Shown: positions 24,901 to 38,714 of the stretch, one piece after another
Layout: each line of letters starts with the position of its first letter
How positions within the stretch are numbered: the stretch's first letter is position 1
From: Taenia hydatigena
Taxonomy: Eukaryota; Platyhelminthes; Cestoda; Cyclophyllidea; Taeniidae
Assembly (NCBI GenBank): GCA_036345935.2
Contig: JADWOT020000002.1
Coordinates: forward strand, 3,291,034-3,355,033
Reading direction: 5' to 3'
DNA: 64,000 nt
Notes under the pieces: model-generated
What the model saw: the letters and a program-made list of their open reading frames with translations, nothing else
Told to the model about the DNA's origin: nothing
The model's database searches: none
Translations under genes and position numbers: made by a program

Positions 24901-26538
24901 TTATTCTCATCCAAAATGAATGGCATTTCGTCAACTGCGCCTTACGTTCAGTTTTGTGTTTAGACGAATTTCATCAAACACTTCTGAATCACTCTCTTGA
25001 TCAATATTGGTTCAATGAAGTTGTGGTAAATGCTCTTCACACTTGCGCACTTTAATCCTCTCGTTGCAGATACATGCGAATACACTTTATTGATACTTGT
25101 GGAAACTATACCGAACATGCTGTGGGATCTGCCTTTTTTAATTTGCTACACGGGACATTTGTGAAGAGGTATTTAGAAATATTTCTTACACGTAAGCACA
25201 GTGAGTGAAAGAATAGCCTTGAGGAAATGAGTCGGCGATGAACGACTTCGGTAGATAGCTGTATGAATAATAGAGACACATGAAAGTGGGGAAGAGACGT
25301 ATGCCTTGACGACAAATAAACCAGACCTAATTGGATGTTTAGATCGATATGAGATTGAGAGATGTGAGTGTGATGGGTGGATAAATCCATACACCATTGA
25401 GAGTTCACTATGAAGCAGGCGGGTAGATTTATTTGACAACCAGAGCTGCGATCTGGGCAGGCCGACGACAATATTGGGCATTTTGTGTTCCCTACTATCG
25501 AAAGGCTCCCTTTGTATTGTTTCTGTGAAGATCCCCTAGACGGTGTTGTACACGATTCCTAGGTAAAACCAAGTAAGGATGCAATCTAGCAGAGGTTCCA
25601 GCCTCTCTCCAAGTCTGTTACTAGGCAATTACACGAACCGCTTCTCATTTGAATGCGATTAGCTTTTCTAAAGCCTGACTAGCCAATTGATAAACTCTTC
25701 GACCTTTTAGGATCTGATACTGTTGCATCGTCTTTACCATAACTTTCGTAGATTGAGGCTTCGACGTTTCGCAATTTGGCATCTTTGCTGCAGCTGCAAT
25801 TTGACAAAGTGTACAACGTTACAGTCCCTTTCCAGTTAGAAAAGGCTGCATTCTCTTCATCCTTATGTAGGTTTTGCCATCGGATATGAGGACAAGGAAA
25901 GTACTCCGATATCAGTAGGTTATTAAAGTGGTTCATCTTCTAAAAATTACTTGTGATTGTGCTGCTACTGCAAGATTGGAACCATTTCTCACTTTTTGTG
26001 CCTATGACGACTGTGTATGGAGTAGTCCTACCTTTATAAGGCTAGACGCTACCATAAGTGCAGGTTTGATGCAGCCAAGTCAGGCTTTCTAGGCTCACGT
26101 GACTGCACATTATTTCAATTGATGAATGGATGCGTGGAGAAATATGTTGGAAAAACTCTTTCTTTGACACCATTGCAGCAAATGTTAAAAAGCGTTTGAA
26201 GCCAAAGGCTAGTTGATAGTAGTGCGTATGTGTGAACGAGTTCAGAAGACGTTCTCTTGCGATTCGGAGCGCTATTAGCCAGAGCTCATTTGTGAAAATT
26301 GCAGCATATTTTGTTCCCACGGGTATAGAAGTGCTTATCTTTTAAAGAAGTCGCAAGTAATCATTACCGACGGCACAAGTGATGTGGTGCATCTAAATAA
26401 GTATGATACCTACTATTAAGCGTATGGTCACGGATCGTCAATGAAGTGACATGCTACTGCTACTACTACTGCTTAGGCCTAAGAATCGATTGAAGTTGGA
26501 TGGGAGGAGGTAGGCGTGGAGAGGAAGGTGCTGGTAGA

Positions 26539-26568
26539 GGAAGAAGAAGAAGAAGAAGAAGAAGAAAC
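26539..26568 (+). repeat. GAA trinucleotide microsatellite
   Basis: An uninterrupted run of GAA triplets. On the minus strand it makes a polyserine tract in a spurious frame. Confidence 0.9.
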
Positions 26569-29500
26569 GAGTGTTCCTTCTTCTGTTCCTACTAACCACT
26601 TTGTGCAAGAAATGCATGTCAAGTAGACGGACAGGAGGAAGGGATGTGGTATACTACTTGAGAATACTTGCAGCATTCCCTCGTGTTTGCGTTCCGTCAT
26701 GCAGTATTGCGATGAAGCAGAGACGTGATGGCTAGCGACGGTACCAGCATGGAGCTAGCAACTGCTCAAGTGAGAGTGGCTGGCATCAGCCTGTTAGTAC
26801 AAACACTGCTGCTTTAGGCGTGTAGGCATTATCGCCTAAATTGAGAAGGCTAAATCACTTACACGAGAGAACATCACAGATTCGACTCAACGAGGACGCT
26901 CGCACGCTAGCACCTGCTCACGGCTCCTCAACGGCCATGTCTCCTGCAATTCCTCGCCACGTATTAACACTTCCATCCTGTTGAATATGTAATAAGACAC
27001 TCCTCTTATAAAGGAAGGAAACGCTTTTTAATCAGCAACAACATGTGGGTTGGCAGAGATGCAGAGGGGTCTGTTACAAGGCAGTTGGAATGGGTGTTTA
27101 TCCGGAGGAAGTGGAAATAGAGAAAGGAGCAAAGGTAATTTGCTAGTCACATCTGATATGAAGTTTATCAGATTGCAGCAGATGCAGAAAGCCGATGCTC
27201 TGCCTAGAAGTGCAGCGACGACAAAAATCGAAGAAGTCGATTCAGCGAAAGTCATCTATGCAATAAACGAAAAAGCAGATGAATGCAGATGAGGGAAATG
27301 TGAAAACATACTCAAAGAAGAAGGCTGCAACAAGATAGAGTGGAGACATCAACCGAGGCGAATGAGGGCGATGGCTACAGCAGGGCAGCACTGTTGACTC
27401 CGGCCTACAAGTGCAATTTGTCGTGGGCATCATGACTCCCCAACCAAACATTAGAAGAAGGAAAGAAGAGAAAGAAGTAGAGGTGTAAAATAAATGTCCT
27501 TCTCTCGGTGCGAATTGAACAAGGTCACCATTACGTGGTAAAAGTAATGGCCATCATCCCTCTTTACTTTTGCTCCTCTTCCGCCTCCGCTAACCGCTGA
27601 CTGTGCAAGCGGGTGTATAAACGGTAGTAATAAAGACCAAAGTGCCACCAACCTTCCTTATGGTAGAGATGCTGCTTACATCAGAAAGGCAATCACACCA
27701 ACTTGTCATGCTATGGAGTGGTGAAAATCAGGTGCTTTCTCTTCCACTAATGTCTGATGGGGTCGTAGGTAAACTTGTCGGTGAGGTCTTTAAAGTTAGT
27801 GCCATAAAAGCCTGCCCACAGTGTTGGTTTAGAGTCATCTTTACCTACTGCTACAAGTTTTCTTTGACTGGCTGTCGAATTAGCAACCGCTGGTGATCGA
27901 ATCACGCGCCTTCTATGTCTTCAATTCATTCCCCACCCCCTCGTTCTCCTCCTCGTCTTGCTCCTTCTCATCCTCCTTATTCGAACGGCCCTTTGTCTTC
28001 CCCCTCTATTATTTTCCCAGGAACCTTTCATTGCGCCATCCGCACCACCTCCCTCCTTTCATTCGCAATCATCTGCAAGTTTCAATATCCCATAGTTCCC
28101 CTCTGCGGCGCCAATCTCCTTCCATTTCTACCAACCACAGCCTCCGCCGCTGCATCGAATGACTTCCAGCCAAGTCGAAGAAAATGAGTGTCTGCTGATA
28201 TTTGATGAACTTTATGTCAGACACTCCTGATAAGTTCTCTTCTTCCTCTTCTTTAAAATGATCATCAGCCTAATCTGCCTTGTGACACACTTCACTGCTC
28301 CTTTGGTTACCTGCATTACGCTGGCGTTAGTAGAGATGTGTGTAAAAGTGAACACCTACTCTTCCTTAACATCATGCCCACAATGCCTGCTATAGACCAG
28401 GTGATAAATATATGACGAAAACTAGAGCCGGCCACGCAATTAAAGTGACGAATGAAATGTGGACAAAGGAGAATAAAGCTGCCAAATGCGTCCAGCTGGC
28501 AGGCATTATTAGGAAGCCTAGCATAAGGATGCGACCTAAGCGATTGATTTAATCAATTGTTTCACCACTTTAAAGTCAGCATGCAGACATGGAAGTGAAT
28601 TTTTTCGTATCAAACGGAGCACTCACCTGGTGTCTTATTGCGTCACAGCTTCGCTCATCAACACCTTGATGGTAGTGGTGACAGCAGGCACACCCCGGGA
28701 GTAACGTCAATAATAAGCGTTGGAGTGATTATGTGAAGTCTGCGAGGGACAAATTGTTATTTGATTGTTTCATGCGACGCCACCCGACACTCGAAAGAGG
28801 AAGATGTGTGGGATGGATATGACGGGTGAGGCCTTCATGAGCTTCGTCGGAACTTGTGCAATAAATAAATAAAGGAGCAGGGAATAGAAGACTAAACGGT
28901 AGGTCCAACAACTTATTGGTGTGAAGGACTTGACGGAGAACCATCAAGCGAATGGAATTCGACTAACTTCCTGCACCGCATACATAATTGCATGTGTTCT
29001 CTAGTTTGTTCAGTCCCAATTGGGTCAAATACGATCATATAATTCTGGGTGAAATTAGTTTATGCTGTGGAATTTGTTATTGCCTAACCTAACCGACATT
29101 TTCAAATTAAGTCAAAAACTGCTGAATATTCATGTTTTTTTTAAAAATTTATGGAAGCCGTGCATTTAGTAATGCCCTCATTTAAATAAACTTTCACCGA
29201 CTTGGCTATTTAAAGGACCACTCGATACAGAAGGCAACCGTTACAAGATAGTACATGCCATCAGGCCTTAATAAGTTGTGCCCATTACATAGATGAATAA
29301 GGAAGCTGGCCATGATGATGCCGTGCGCGTAAATTAATAAGTCTGTCTTTTCATGCTTTTGCCTCGAAGGGAAAACACTGGCAAAATTTGCGATGAAAAT
29401 AAATGTTATAAATGTTATAAGAATTAAACAAGGGTCTAAAGGCCGTCATGCATCAGCGGTCTGTTAAAAATGCGGACTTGCACACGTTGTTAGTAAAGAG

Positions 29501-30208
29501 TACACACGTTTAAAACAGGTTTTTTAGTTTCCTATTCGCTGGTCTGGTGGCACTAGGGGTGTGATTGGGCTCGATGCAGACTTAAGCCCTTTAACAACAA
29601 GCGCCCGGAGTTTCAGAAGCAGCAACCAGTAAGTATTTAAGTGTGTTACACTAAAAAGGCGTTAATAAAGGAAAACGTACACTGGAATAAGCATCGTGTT
29701 CACTATTGTAGAGATTTACATTTTGGTACACTTATTATGTGTAGTAAGAGGAGGAACGACCGTTGTCATGATCTGTTAAAATCCACTTCTGTTAAACTGA
29801 CTGGTATGTCAGTCCGATTCTGCGTGATTCCTATGGAACAATTGCCCATTGGCCAGTATTATTAAGTGCTTTTATTATTTTATAAATAATGCATTTGCTG
29901 ATTTGCACTTGAAATTTGCACCGTTGGCTCATTTTAAAAAAAAAATTGTATTTAAGTTTGATCAAGCCTATTCTAAGGTTTAGCAAAAGGCACAAAACAC
30001 TCAACTTATCCAATAGAGCAAATCGCGAAAATGCTGTGCTAGAATTATGTGATTCGATGGGAAGGCTGGCATAGTAAAAAGTAATGCCAAAAGTGTAATA
30101 AAAAGAGGAGAATAATTTATATATAATTGACTACACATTTAAGTAAAGGTTTAATAAATAAACTGTAAAGCTGGAGCATCAGTGAGAACCCAAACCATTA
30201 GATTAATT

Positions 30209-30228
30209 AACAACAACAACAACAACCA
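30209..30228 (+). repeat. AAC trinucleotide microsatellite
   Basis: Six consecutive CAA/AAC triplets in AT-rich DNA. Confidence 0.85.
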
Positions 30229-30385
30229 AAATTTGGTTTAAGGAAGGCACAACAAATCAAGCAGCAACGTGCAAACATTGCGAATTGGAATAAATGGTGC
30301 ATGAGTTGATGCGTCGACTGTCTAGGTCACTGGCTTTCCGGCTGCCTGTCAGGCTGTAAAACCAATTCATTTTGCTATGCCTCCT

Positions 30386-30480
30386 TCAGTGCTTTGTATC
30401 CTGCTCAATAGATAAGTTGATATACGTCAGCGTCGCTGATATGCTTTAGCTTAACGTACCTCTATTTCCACTCATTGGTA
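30386..30480 (+). repeat. short dispersed repeat, copy 1
   Basis: About 95 bp matching 45591-45684 in the same orientation at roughly 78%. The conserved core is GTTGA(T/C)ATACGTCAGCG with GATATGCT and CCACTCA downstream. Family unknown. Confidence 0.65.
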
Positions 30481-33189
30481 TTCTGCATGCGCCTTCATTA
30501 ATTCCTACTCTCTGACGCTTGATTTCTTTCCTTAGATTCCCAACTACACAGATCACGTCACCTCAAGCAGAAGAAAAACTTTTGGGCACCGTCATCTGTT
30601 GCATTGCGTGTTGCCTCCCTCGTGGCTGTCATTTTACCTACAACTTATAATTAGCAAATTGATCACAAGTGCCTTACCAAGAGACTTTAGAACGAATTAT
30701 GACCACGTAAGTTCACGTACGCTGAATAGAATGGCCGATCTGGAGCCGATACCTGGGGAACATTTTGAAGTTGACATCATGCGAATGGCCATCATAAAAT
30801 CGCATTTATTTTTACTTTTTTCTCCTTCATGCGCATTGCGGGCCATCTTCTCAGAAGCCGATGCAATATTCCGCAAACATTTGTGTTAAAGTTAAGCATA
30901 TCTGCATTCTTTTAGTTCATCGTAAAGAAGTGCAAAATATTACACTACTTGCACACGTCCAGCACTAAATTGGTAAGAAATTGGTTGCGTGTTCGAAAGG
31001 AGCATTTTTTGCACATTACTTAAAAAATCCCATTGCTCTAGATTAATCTGCTTCCTTGGATGTGGATGCAAATTCAAGCCCTGTGAACGCGAATACTCCA
31101 GTCTCGAATTAAAATGTGGCTACCATCCAATTCACGTGATTTATCATAATAGGATCTCTAATTTCCGTGTATAATGTCCTAGATAATTGTGTTGCGCTTG
31201 ATCAGGTGGGACCGCTGTTGCTAGGAAAATTGATTTACTTCCGTGCTTCCAGGCAGCGTAATTCAACTGCTAATGGATACACTGATGTGTGCCTGCGCTT
31301 ACATGCCACGCGATCCCATCGCCTAGCGAATCCTATTACCCAGACTCAAGGCCACTTGGCGATCTCTGCAAAACCATCAACCACTCACTTAGCGCCGGGA
31401 ATTGACGGAGCCGTACATTGTGCCTGAGCCCCCTTCCCAAATGACATACGACTCGACAGTGCACTCACGTGTACGGCTAAAAAATAAAAGATAGCGAACA
31501 AAATTTCTGCTTCGCGTTTCATTTTCTTCTCCTTCCATCCAAACGCTTTTCCCTCCACATATCCTACAATCCTAACTCATCACCTGTTTGCGGTTTTCAT
31601 TTGACGGCTTTGGAGAAACCCTTCATACTAGCTTTCTAATTTGCAAGCAGCTGTGTATATATTTGATATTGCTATCTCTAACTTGTCTCGTTGCATTCCC
31701 TGGTATGGAAATAATGTGGTAGAAGGCACTGACATCTTTAACATCTCAATCAGCCCTGTTAACACATTGTTAAAACAATTATTTTCTCCTATCATCATCA
31801 AAATGCCTTTGCTAATCACTTCTAATTCCCCATTAGTGTTCATTTTCCTATTTTAATCTAACTAAAAGGCATTTTGGCCAACCCTCAGGCACAGCAACCG
31901 ACTTGTAAACCTTAATGATATCTTACCAACTTTGTTTTAGTTGATAATTTGCATTGAGCAGCATATTTCATTCCTCAAATAGGTAGACTCCGTGCAATTG
32001 CCTTGCCAGAGTCAGCATGAGTCGGTAGAACTGAATGTTTCACATTGATAGATTTAGACTTTGCGAAAGGGTTTAATTTGCCTTTGGCCGGCAGCTGATG
32101 GCAAAGGGCTCTTAAGGAATGCTTTATAAATCGCTCATTTTTATAAGTTCTGCACTACTACTGAAGTGAACAGCAAGAAATAAATGCTACGTTTTGTCAA
32201 GAGTTTGGATCCCAATATTTTTGGGATAATGGTGTTAAGATGGGTTTGTAATGACACCAGATGATAGGCAGGGATGACTCACTTCCCATCCGTGTCTTCA
32301 CTCTTCCTTTCCATGTTTCAGTTGGCACCGAACGATTCCATTTGACAGTGCACAAAATCATGTGTCAAGAGCTGATATCGCACAGTCTGGGTGTTGCACG
32401 AGCTTCTTCGAGCAAAAACTTTGAAATAGTGTGCACTCAACTTTCTCTTGTTTGAGAAGAGACCATTGAAATTGTCGTTGATTATTTTGGCAAGTAAAAT
32501 AGCACAAACAGATTCCCAGAGCCATTTGTCTCTCCATTTAAGCAGTTGCGAATTCGAGCTTTCATCATATTTTACCATAGGCGGTCTAGTTTTATTGCCA
32601 ATTTGTCTGATTGCAGATGTGCAGTTATCCTGCTTTGTCTTTTATTGTCATTACTAACGCTTTTCTTCATCTTCATTTTCGCTGCTTAAAATAAATGCAA
32701 TGATAGATCAAGAGACATGTAGATACATAGACGGAATCTTGATGAAGCCTGATATTTTCCAAATGCAGTTGTAAATTTATAGCAAAACTACTTATGTTTG
32801 TTAATAAAGTAAGCCAAGTAGTTAAAAGCTGAATGATGGCTACACATATCTATGCGACTATGCGACATATTCAAGGCGCACGCAATAGTTAACAAAATTA
32901 GCCCTAAAAAAGATGCATCTAAAATTCCTTTAATTTTGGAATACGTTTTGCAGCGACAACCGCCCTAAAAAGGATGAATGTTGTAAAGGTTCCTTCTTTT
33001 TTCTGTTCATTTCCTTGATCGTTCCAGTGTGAGAAGGCCGAATGCAATGCTCTTACTTCCACTTACAATTTATTTTTGCCTATTTCTTGAATTATGTATG
33101 AGGTAAGCAATCTCACAAAGATCTATTACAAGATGCCTGCAGTAGTCTTCAAGTCAAGGAAACTGTAGGAAACTGTGTTGGCCATATCG

Positions 33190-34120
33190 CCACCTGTTTC
33201 GTACGGTCTTCGGTCACCGCCGTTTCGTCTGACGAGACGTTATGTCGCAGGAAGGTGACAATGAAGAAAATGGCATTTTTGAGTCCATGGCTAACCCTGC
33301 ATCTCGCTAACGAGTTGGTACTAGTTTTTGGATTGGAGTTGTGCTCTCAGATGTCTTTGCCGAAATAAGATGTCACCGAAATAGATTAGGCAGTGTTTTG
33401 AAGGACTAATTAATGCTGGCTGTATAAGGCATTTGTTTCAGCTACAGCATTGCGGGGATCAACTAGCATTGATTAGATTGCATCAGGCCTGTTTGACACT
33501 ACAAAAGTTGTCGTCTTTCTGTCTACTTTCAACACTTCTGCGTGCCAGCATCCGTAGCTTAAGTCCAGCGTAGAGAGCCACTTTAACTCATGAAGAGAAC
33601 TCAGTTATTTATTTACATGGGCTAGGGGAATCGCATCCTTCGCAGCTACTCTGCTTTTTTTACCAGTGCAATTGGAGAGGCGCGTGGTGACTTTGATGGT
33701 TCTTTGACCTCATCCTTGGTCATCTTTTCCACCTGCCGGTCTACTTCTTTAAGGAGAATTGGCGATATGCATTTGGGTGGTTGCTAAATGGGTCTAGCTT
33801 TGCCGATGCCCATGGCATTTTAGTGGGGCTTGTTAGTCTGAGTTCCGCTCCTTGCAATGAGAACGTCTCGACACTTGCTTAACAACAAGCGAAGTTCTGC
33901 CTCCTCACTATCAGCGATGTGTGATGACTGTGAGCAGAGCTCGAGCAATCTGCAAGTAAAACTAGATGCAGCCTCGAAATGTGCGCCACAGATTTCAGTT
34001 GCGTTTATTTTAGAGGACACTGCAACCGTGTCTGCCTCTCTGCATTAGTAGGCAGCAGCACCCTTTTCGAAATTTCGAGTCGTTTTGGCACTACGAAGGA
34101 AATCGACTCCAAGCATCACA
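33190..34120 (-). pseudogene. Ty3/gypsy pol relic (protease end and reverse transcriptase)
   Basis: Pieces occur in canonical pol order on the minus strand. MLGVDFLRSAKTT (from 34116) matches the end of a retropepsin domain. QPPKCISPILLKEVDRQVEK then EPSKSPRASPIALVKK (33783-33649) matches the RT entry block. LKWLSTLDLSYGCWHAEV (about 33600-33500) matches K-W-F-S-T-L-D-L-x-S-G-Y-W-Q-V. CLIYFGDI (about 33390) stands where Y-L-D-D is expected. TFLRHNVSSDETAV (about 33270-33210) follows. Stops and frameshifts separate these pieces, and the catalytic aspartate pair is damaged (YFGD). No flanking long terminal repeats, RNase H or integrase can be read. It is an inactive fossil. Confidence 0.9.
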
Positions 34121-37100
34121 TACTAAGGTAGTTCTAAACACACTAAGTCACATCGATTAGGTTTCTTTCCATGTCGCAAATGCTAACGATGTCCTTCATT
34201 AATAATGTCTTCCTCATTCCACTGAGATCAGTTTTGCACAGAGGACACCGATGCAACATCGTGTTGCGCAGGTTTAAGAAAGCTCAGGGTGTGCTTTTGG
34301 CGCTATTCTGATGGTGATGAGAAATGCAAGCACTAGAAGTCAACGTTCGCAGCAAAATACATCACTTTACCCAAGTCCGTGTTGTAATTATAGCGAAATT
34401 CTAATGCAGCTCTCATTAGTGGTTGTTAGCTATTCTGCTCTGCTAGCAGGATGTGGCCAAATATTTTGCGATGCTCACTTATCCATATGTACCATGCATT
34501 CTCGTTAAGCATTTCAATATTTGACAGCCCTTGCATTCGCAGTTCCATTCGTCTGCCACGAATCCAATTGTTGAAGCAAGAAGAAAAAATTAATGCAATG
34601 CCCATGCGTATACTACTTTCTAGGATCGTGACACACATAGTGGGTTGACTTCTCCAAAATAACATGTCTGCCAATATGTAGTTACCATATGCGGTTGCGC
34701 GTCGAGAATAGCAGCCACTAATCATAACCCCAGGTGGTACGCATTAGCCACGTCAGGCCAGCATAAGTCTTAGCATTCTTCCTCTTGATACCATGATCTT
34801 CATAGTGTTAAGTGCAAATATGCCGCGTTTTCGTTAATAGATGAAGCGGTTTGCATAGAAGCTTGCTCAACAACGGCTTTTTCGCTGCAACATCGAAGAG
34901 CCACGCACCGAACGGACCTTGCCCTCACCACTCTTCAAATGGAGTTACATTGGTCCTGACTTCATTAAATACAGTTGAGATGCAGAAAATTGGGCAGAAA
35001 CTACAAAGATGCAGTTAGACTGACTGAAGTGAAAATCACCTGCTTCTGCTTCGAGGTAAACTTTGCATCGTTCTCAAACCAAAGCGTCACTCTCAAGGAC
35101 TGAGTCCCAATCCGACCTGCAGTGCCACAGTGGGAGGAATGGGCATTGTAAGCCTCGTTGTTAGTCGCACCAATCTTATTAAATCGTCGCCTGATGGTAT
35201 GCTTGGGTGTGGGGCTTTAATGCACAAACTCTTATTTGATTTCTTGGTATGTGCTGATTTTATTGTTATCTGGTCTGTTAACGAATTTCGTCTAGCCGTT
35301 TATGGTTACATCGTGAACGAATACGATGCAGTATCATTAATTACATGTAAGTCAGTGCGAATTCTAATAGCGTATATATTACAGGATAATCACAGCTTAC
35401 AATATGCGACTATTGAAAAGAACTTTGTTCCATTACAGACCGCTGCCTCTCATCTATAACGCGTTCCATAAAGTATGCATAAGTGATGTTTTCAGTTTCA
35501 AGCGCCCTCCTCTTTTCATACGAAAGATGTCCATATCTTGCATACGAGTTTACTTCTCCCACAATAACGAATGAATGAGGTTGAGCTGCTTGGTTCCTGA
35601 TTGTCCAGCTGCTCTATACGCTAAGAATGAAGTTATGTGTGCGTAACCTTGGGTTTATTGGTCTGAGGATTTGATTTAATAAAGCTCTCTCCTCGATATC
35701 AGTGTCCAAGTAAATGACAAGCGTTTCGGCTAATCAAAGTAACCTTGTGCTTATTTGCCTTCAGCAACTGCTTCCCGTGGTCCATGATTAATCATCCTCA
35801 TCACGACGCTTTATTAAGGTCATTTAATTCTTAAGTGCTCAACACCTCTCGCATAATTTACTTCTCATATCGCATTCTACATGACATGAAAAGTGATTTC
35901 GACGTCGCTTGTCCCAGGGCGCTATGAACCCTGTGAGATTAGTCCATTTGTCTTTGGTAGGCATTTTTCCGCCACATCGCCATTAGTAATATTTACGGGG
36001 TGTCTTTGCAACGTTGCAGTTATACGATCGAATGATGGTACTGATTTTTCCACAAGTAATGGCAATTTCTTAAGTTGAAGCACTCCAACTGCTTCCAGTG
36101 TCAAAACCATGTAGCGCACGTCTTGCACCATTGGTGCTCTTCCGAGGGCATCTTCCCAGATTGCACAGATTTTGGAATCATTTACGAGCGCACAGTGCAT
36201 TACTTTCTTAGGGAATACGTTTGGGTGCAAATCGTTCCAGTTGTATATGTGAGTGCACGTATGATGCAGTGCTTATAAGGGGCGGTTTAGTACGCTTGTT
36301 TATCCTGCCATGACATGATAAGATTCCAATCTTTTCTGCCCATTCAGGTTGCAATCCATTGATCATCATGCGTCCCTCCAAGGCATCGCTATTCCAACGT
36401 ATTGTGGACTTATCCCCGTTCATGGCGACAAGACACAGGGCATCTGAGAGTGGCGTTTAAGGCTTCAGGGCTAAGAAATGCTTTTTTTGTTTCTCCAGGT
36501 ATGTTTAGGTACCAGTCAAACTAGCCTACATAAGATAATAACAGAGCGTATCGCATAATCAGTTCTAAAACCATAAGGTTCGCATGTACATTAGAACGTG
36601 GCTTGTCGGTGGCAAAGGTAAAATTTAGCCTTCCTAAAAGCAAATCATGGGATTTATGCTGTAACTGCTTTGTTATGTCACTGTATAAAATAGATATGAT
36701 ATCAAGAGTATCGCAACACACACGTGAAGCAACCATGAACTACGATGCAATAATTATTGGCAGCTGAGGAACCGCAATAAAATCGACGTATCCCAAGGAA
36801 TTAAACAAGTAGTTACACATCAAAGCTGCACGCTTCAGCTTTGTATTGAAGACTCTGTAATAACCTCGCGGTTGAAAACGAGGCCTACAATGCTCAGTAC
36901 TTCCACGTCGCATTGCAGGTCGAATTGTGTCTCCGGCCACAAGCAGTAATGTAGAAGCAAGTAAATCCTACTGCTCTCAGCCTAATTACGTCTGCGTTGT
37001 GTTTATCCAATTCTCCAACATTCGAATTTAATTCAATGAAGTCAGGATCAATGTGGCTCCAATTGAAGAATGACGGGAGCAAAGACCTTTCCGTACTTGG

Positions 37101-38714
37101 CCCCCCTGTTGCTGTCACAAAACGTGAGTTGTTGAGAACGCCTGATTCATTCACCGAAGGAAACTTGGGTTATTTGCACCCATTATCAGTGCATGGGAAC
37201 AATTCAGGACTTACACACCTAGCAGAATGTGTTGCGGTGATAATATGAGTGGCGGTGCTATCCCTTCGAGAAGAAAACAGCCACGTAGAAAGATTACGAA
37301 CGTGCGGGCTACGCTGACTCTACCGCGACTCTGCTTATCATTCTGGAGGTCTAAGAAGTAAGACGGAAACGGAACATGAAAATATTCCTCCAGCGCTGAC
37401 CACATTATTGCTACTGTCAAAATAAGACCTTAAAGAAATTGTTAAGGTTTGCAGTTTTGTTTTCTTTTAAAGCGAATGTTGTCGGCAATAGTTTTGAAAG
37501 CTCCCCAATTAGCACCAATTATAATCACCACTTCACTCTTTTGGCAATCTGAGTGGGTCATGTATACGGAAACGACGCATCCAAAGCACTTTTGCCCGTC
37601 GGATTTTATCCTCTATTGTCCGATTTCTGCTAGCTGTAGGAGCTAGTAGTAGAGAAATGCAAGCGACAAAGGAATATTTATTGACTTATTTATTGTGTTT
37701 TACACTGTAGTAGACGACGCATTGTGTTGCCCTATGAAAAAGTGATCCGTTCAAAGCAGTAAAAGCATTAGCACTTCCATTATTGACATGCCACATCCAA
37801 AATGTCCTAATGCTGGCTGGCCAATTTTAGATGTGGTAGGCATATTGAACGAATTTACATTTAAATGTAACGTTTGGCTCCACTAACAACACTACTCTCA
37901 AATTCTATCCTGCGTAGCAATTTCGAATGCTTTTTGTTTGGCACATTATGCTTGAAATCTTCTTAATTTTGTGCGGAGGTAAAATTGGTGTGGATGCGGA
38001 ATGAAATCAGCATTATTTTTTGGTATCCTCCAAGGAAGATGTAATTAGAAGTCTGATACTGCACACTGCCCCGACCCTCCGCAAACATAGACAAAGCAAC
38101 CTGCCCTGACTTGTGTGCATCACGTCTGAGTTCGGTCTAACAGCCTTGCAAAATTTTGATGTAATGAACACCGGTAGGATGCCGTGAACTTTAGCCTTTG
38201 TAATAAATACATCTGTCATCAGCTGCCGATGAAGGTTACTTATTCTTTTGAAGCACGGATGGGTTTCATAGCACGTAATTCTCAGTGCGCAAACAACCGT
38301 ATAAATCTCGTGCACAGTGGCTTCAAGGAGTAACAATCGCAAACAAAGTGGTCATTCTTCAAGCATACATAATGGTGGCCATTGCAATGCAATGTCTAAG
38401 AAATGAGAGAAGCATATCTGGAACGAAATCATGGGCCACAGTGTCACAAGTTTCCAAGTTTGTCATGGGCAATTGTGTTGTATCAAACATGCTATCAAGC
38501 CCGCCAAAAAAGTGAACTAAATCTTTAAATCGCTAATAACTCATGCTCAGTTATGTGAGACTGCACGACTTTTGTGTGATTGACGAATGTTTGTTGACTT
38601 TTTTCGTCTGCTCGGTGGGATATGATCGCAATATTTGACTTTAATTGGCTAAAATTTCTCATTTCCATGGCTTCTTTTTATCAGGTTGTACTATTCAGCG
38701 AGTTGAGAAATTTG
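34121..38714. other. unassigned, possibly more retroelement debris
   Basis: Several minus-strand frames of 70-110 codons occur (34426-34725, 35922-36230, 36894-37154, 38013-38342), plus one plus-strand frame of 109 codons at 35130-35459. None shows a motif I can name. Being upstream of the gypsy relic on its strand, part could be eroded gag, but this is speculation. Confidence 0.4.

Larger units (their letters stand above)
24927..33189. other. largest unassigned stretch
   Basis: No exon with a recognisable domain in about 8.3 kb. The plus strand at 27900-28170 is pyrimidine-rich and opens two overlapping serine/proline-rich frames that look like composition artefacts. Minus frames at 25106-25471 (121 codons) and 26042-26320 (92 codons) are open but resemble nothing and lack a clear start context. 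Microsatellites and one dispersed repeat are listed separately. Confidence 0.45.

Noticed and set aside
25106..25481. Overlapping 121- and 102-codon minus frames
   Set aside because: Open in two frames together, no plausible start for the longer one, and no recognisable domain.
26479..26700. Polyserine-containing minus frame
   Set aside because: Produced by the GAA microsatellite on the opposite strand.
27893..28187. Two overlapping serine/proline-rich plus-strand frames
   Set aside because: Pyrimidine-rich composition opens several frames at once; no motif.
35130..35459. 109-codon plus-strand frame in a gene-poor stretch
   Set aside because: Hydrophobic pieces but no family resemblance, no splice signals and no copy elsewhere to test.
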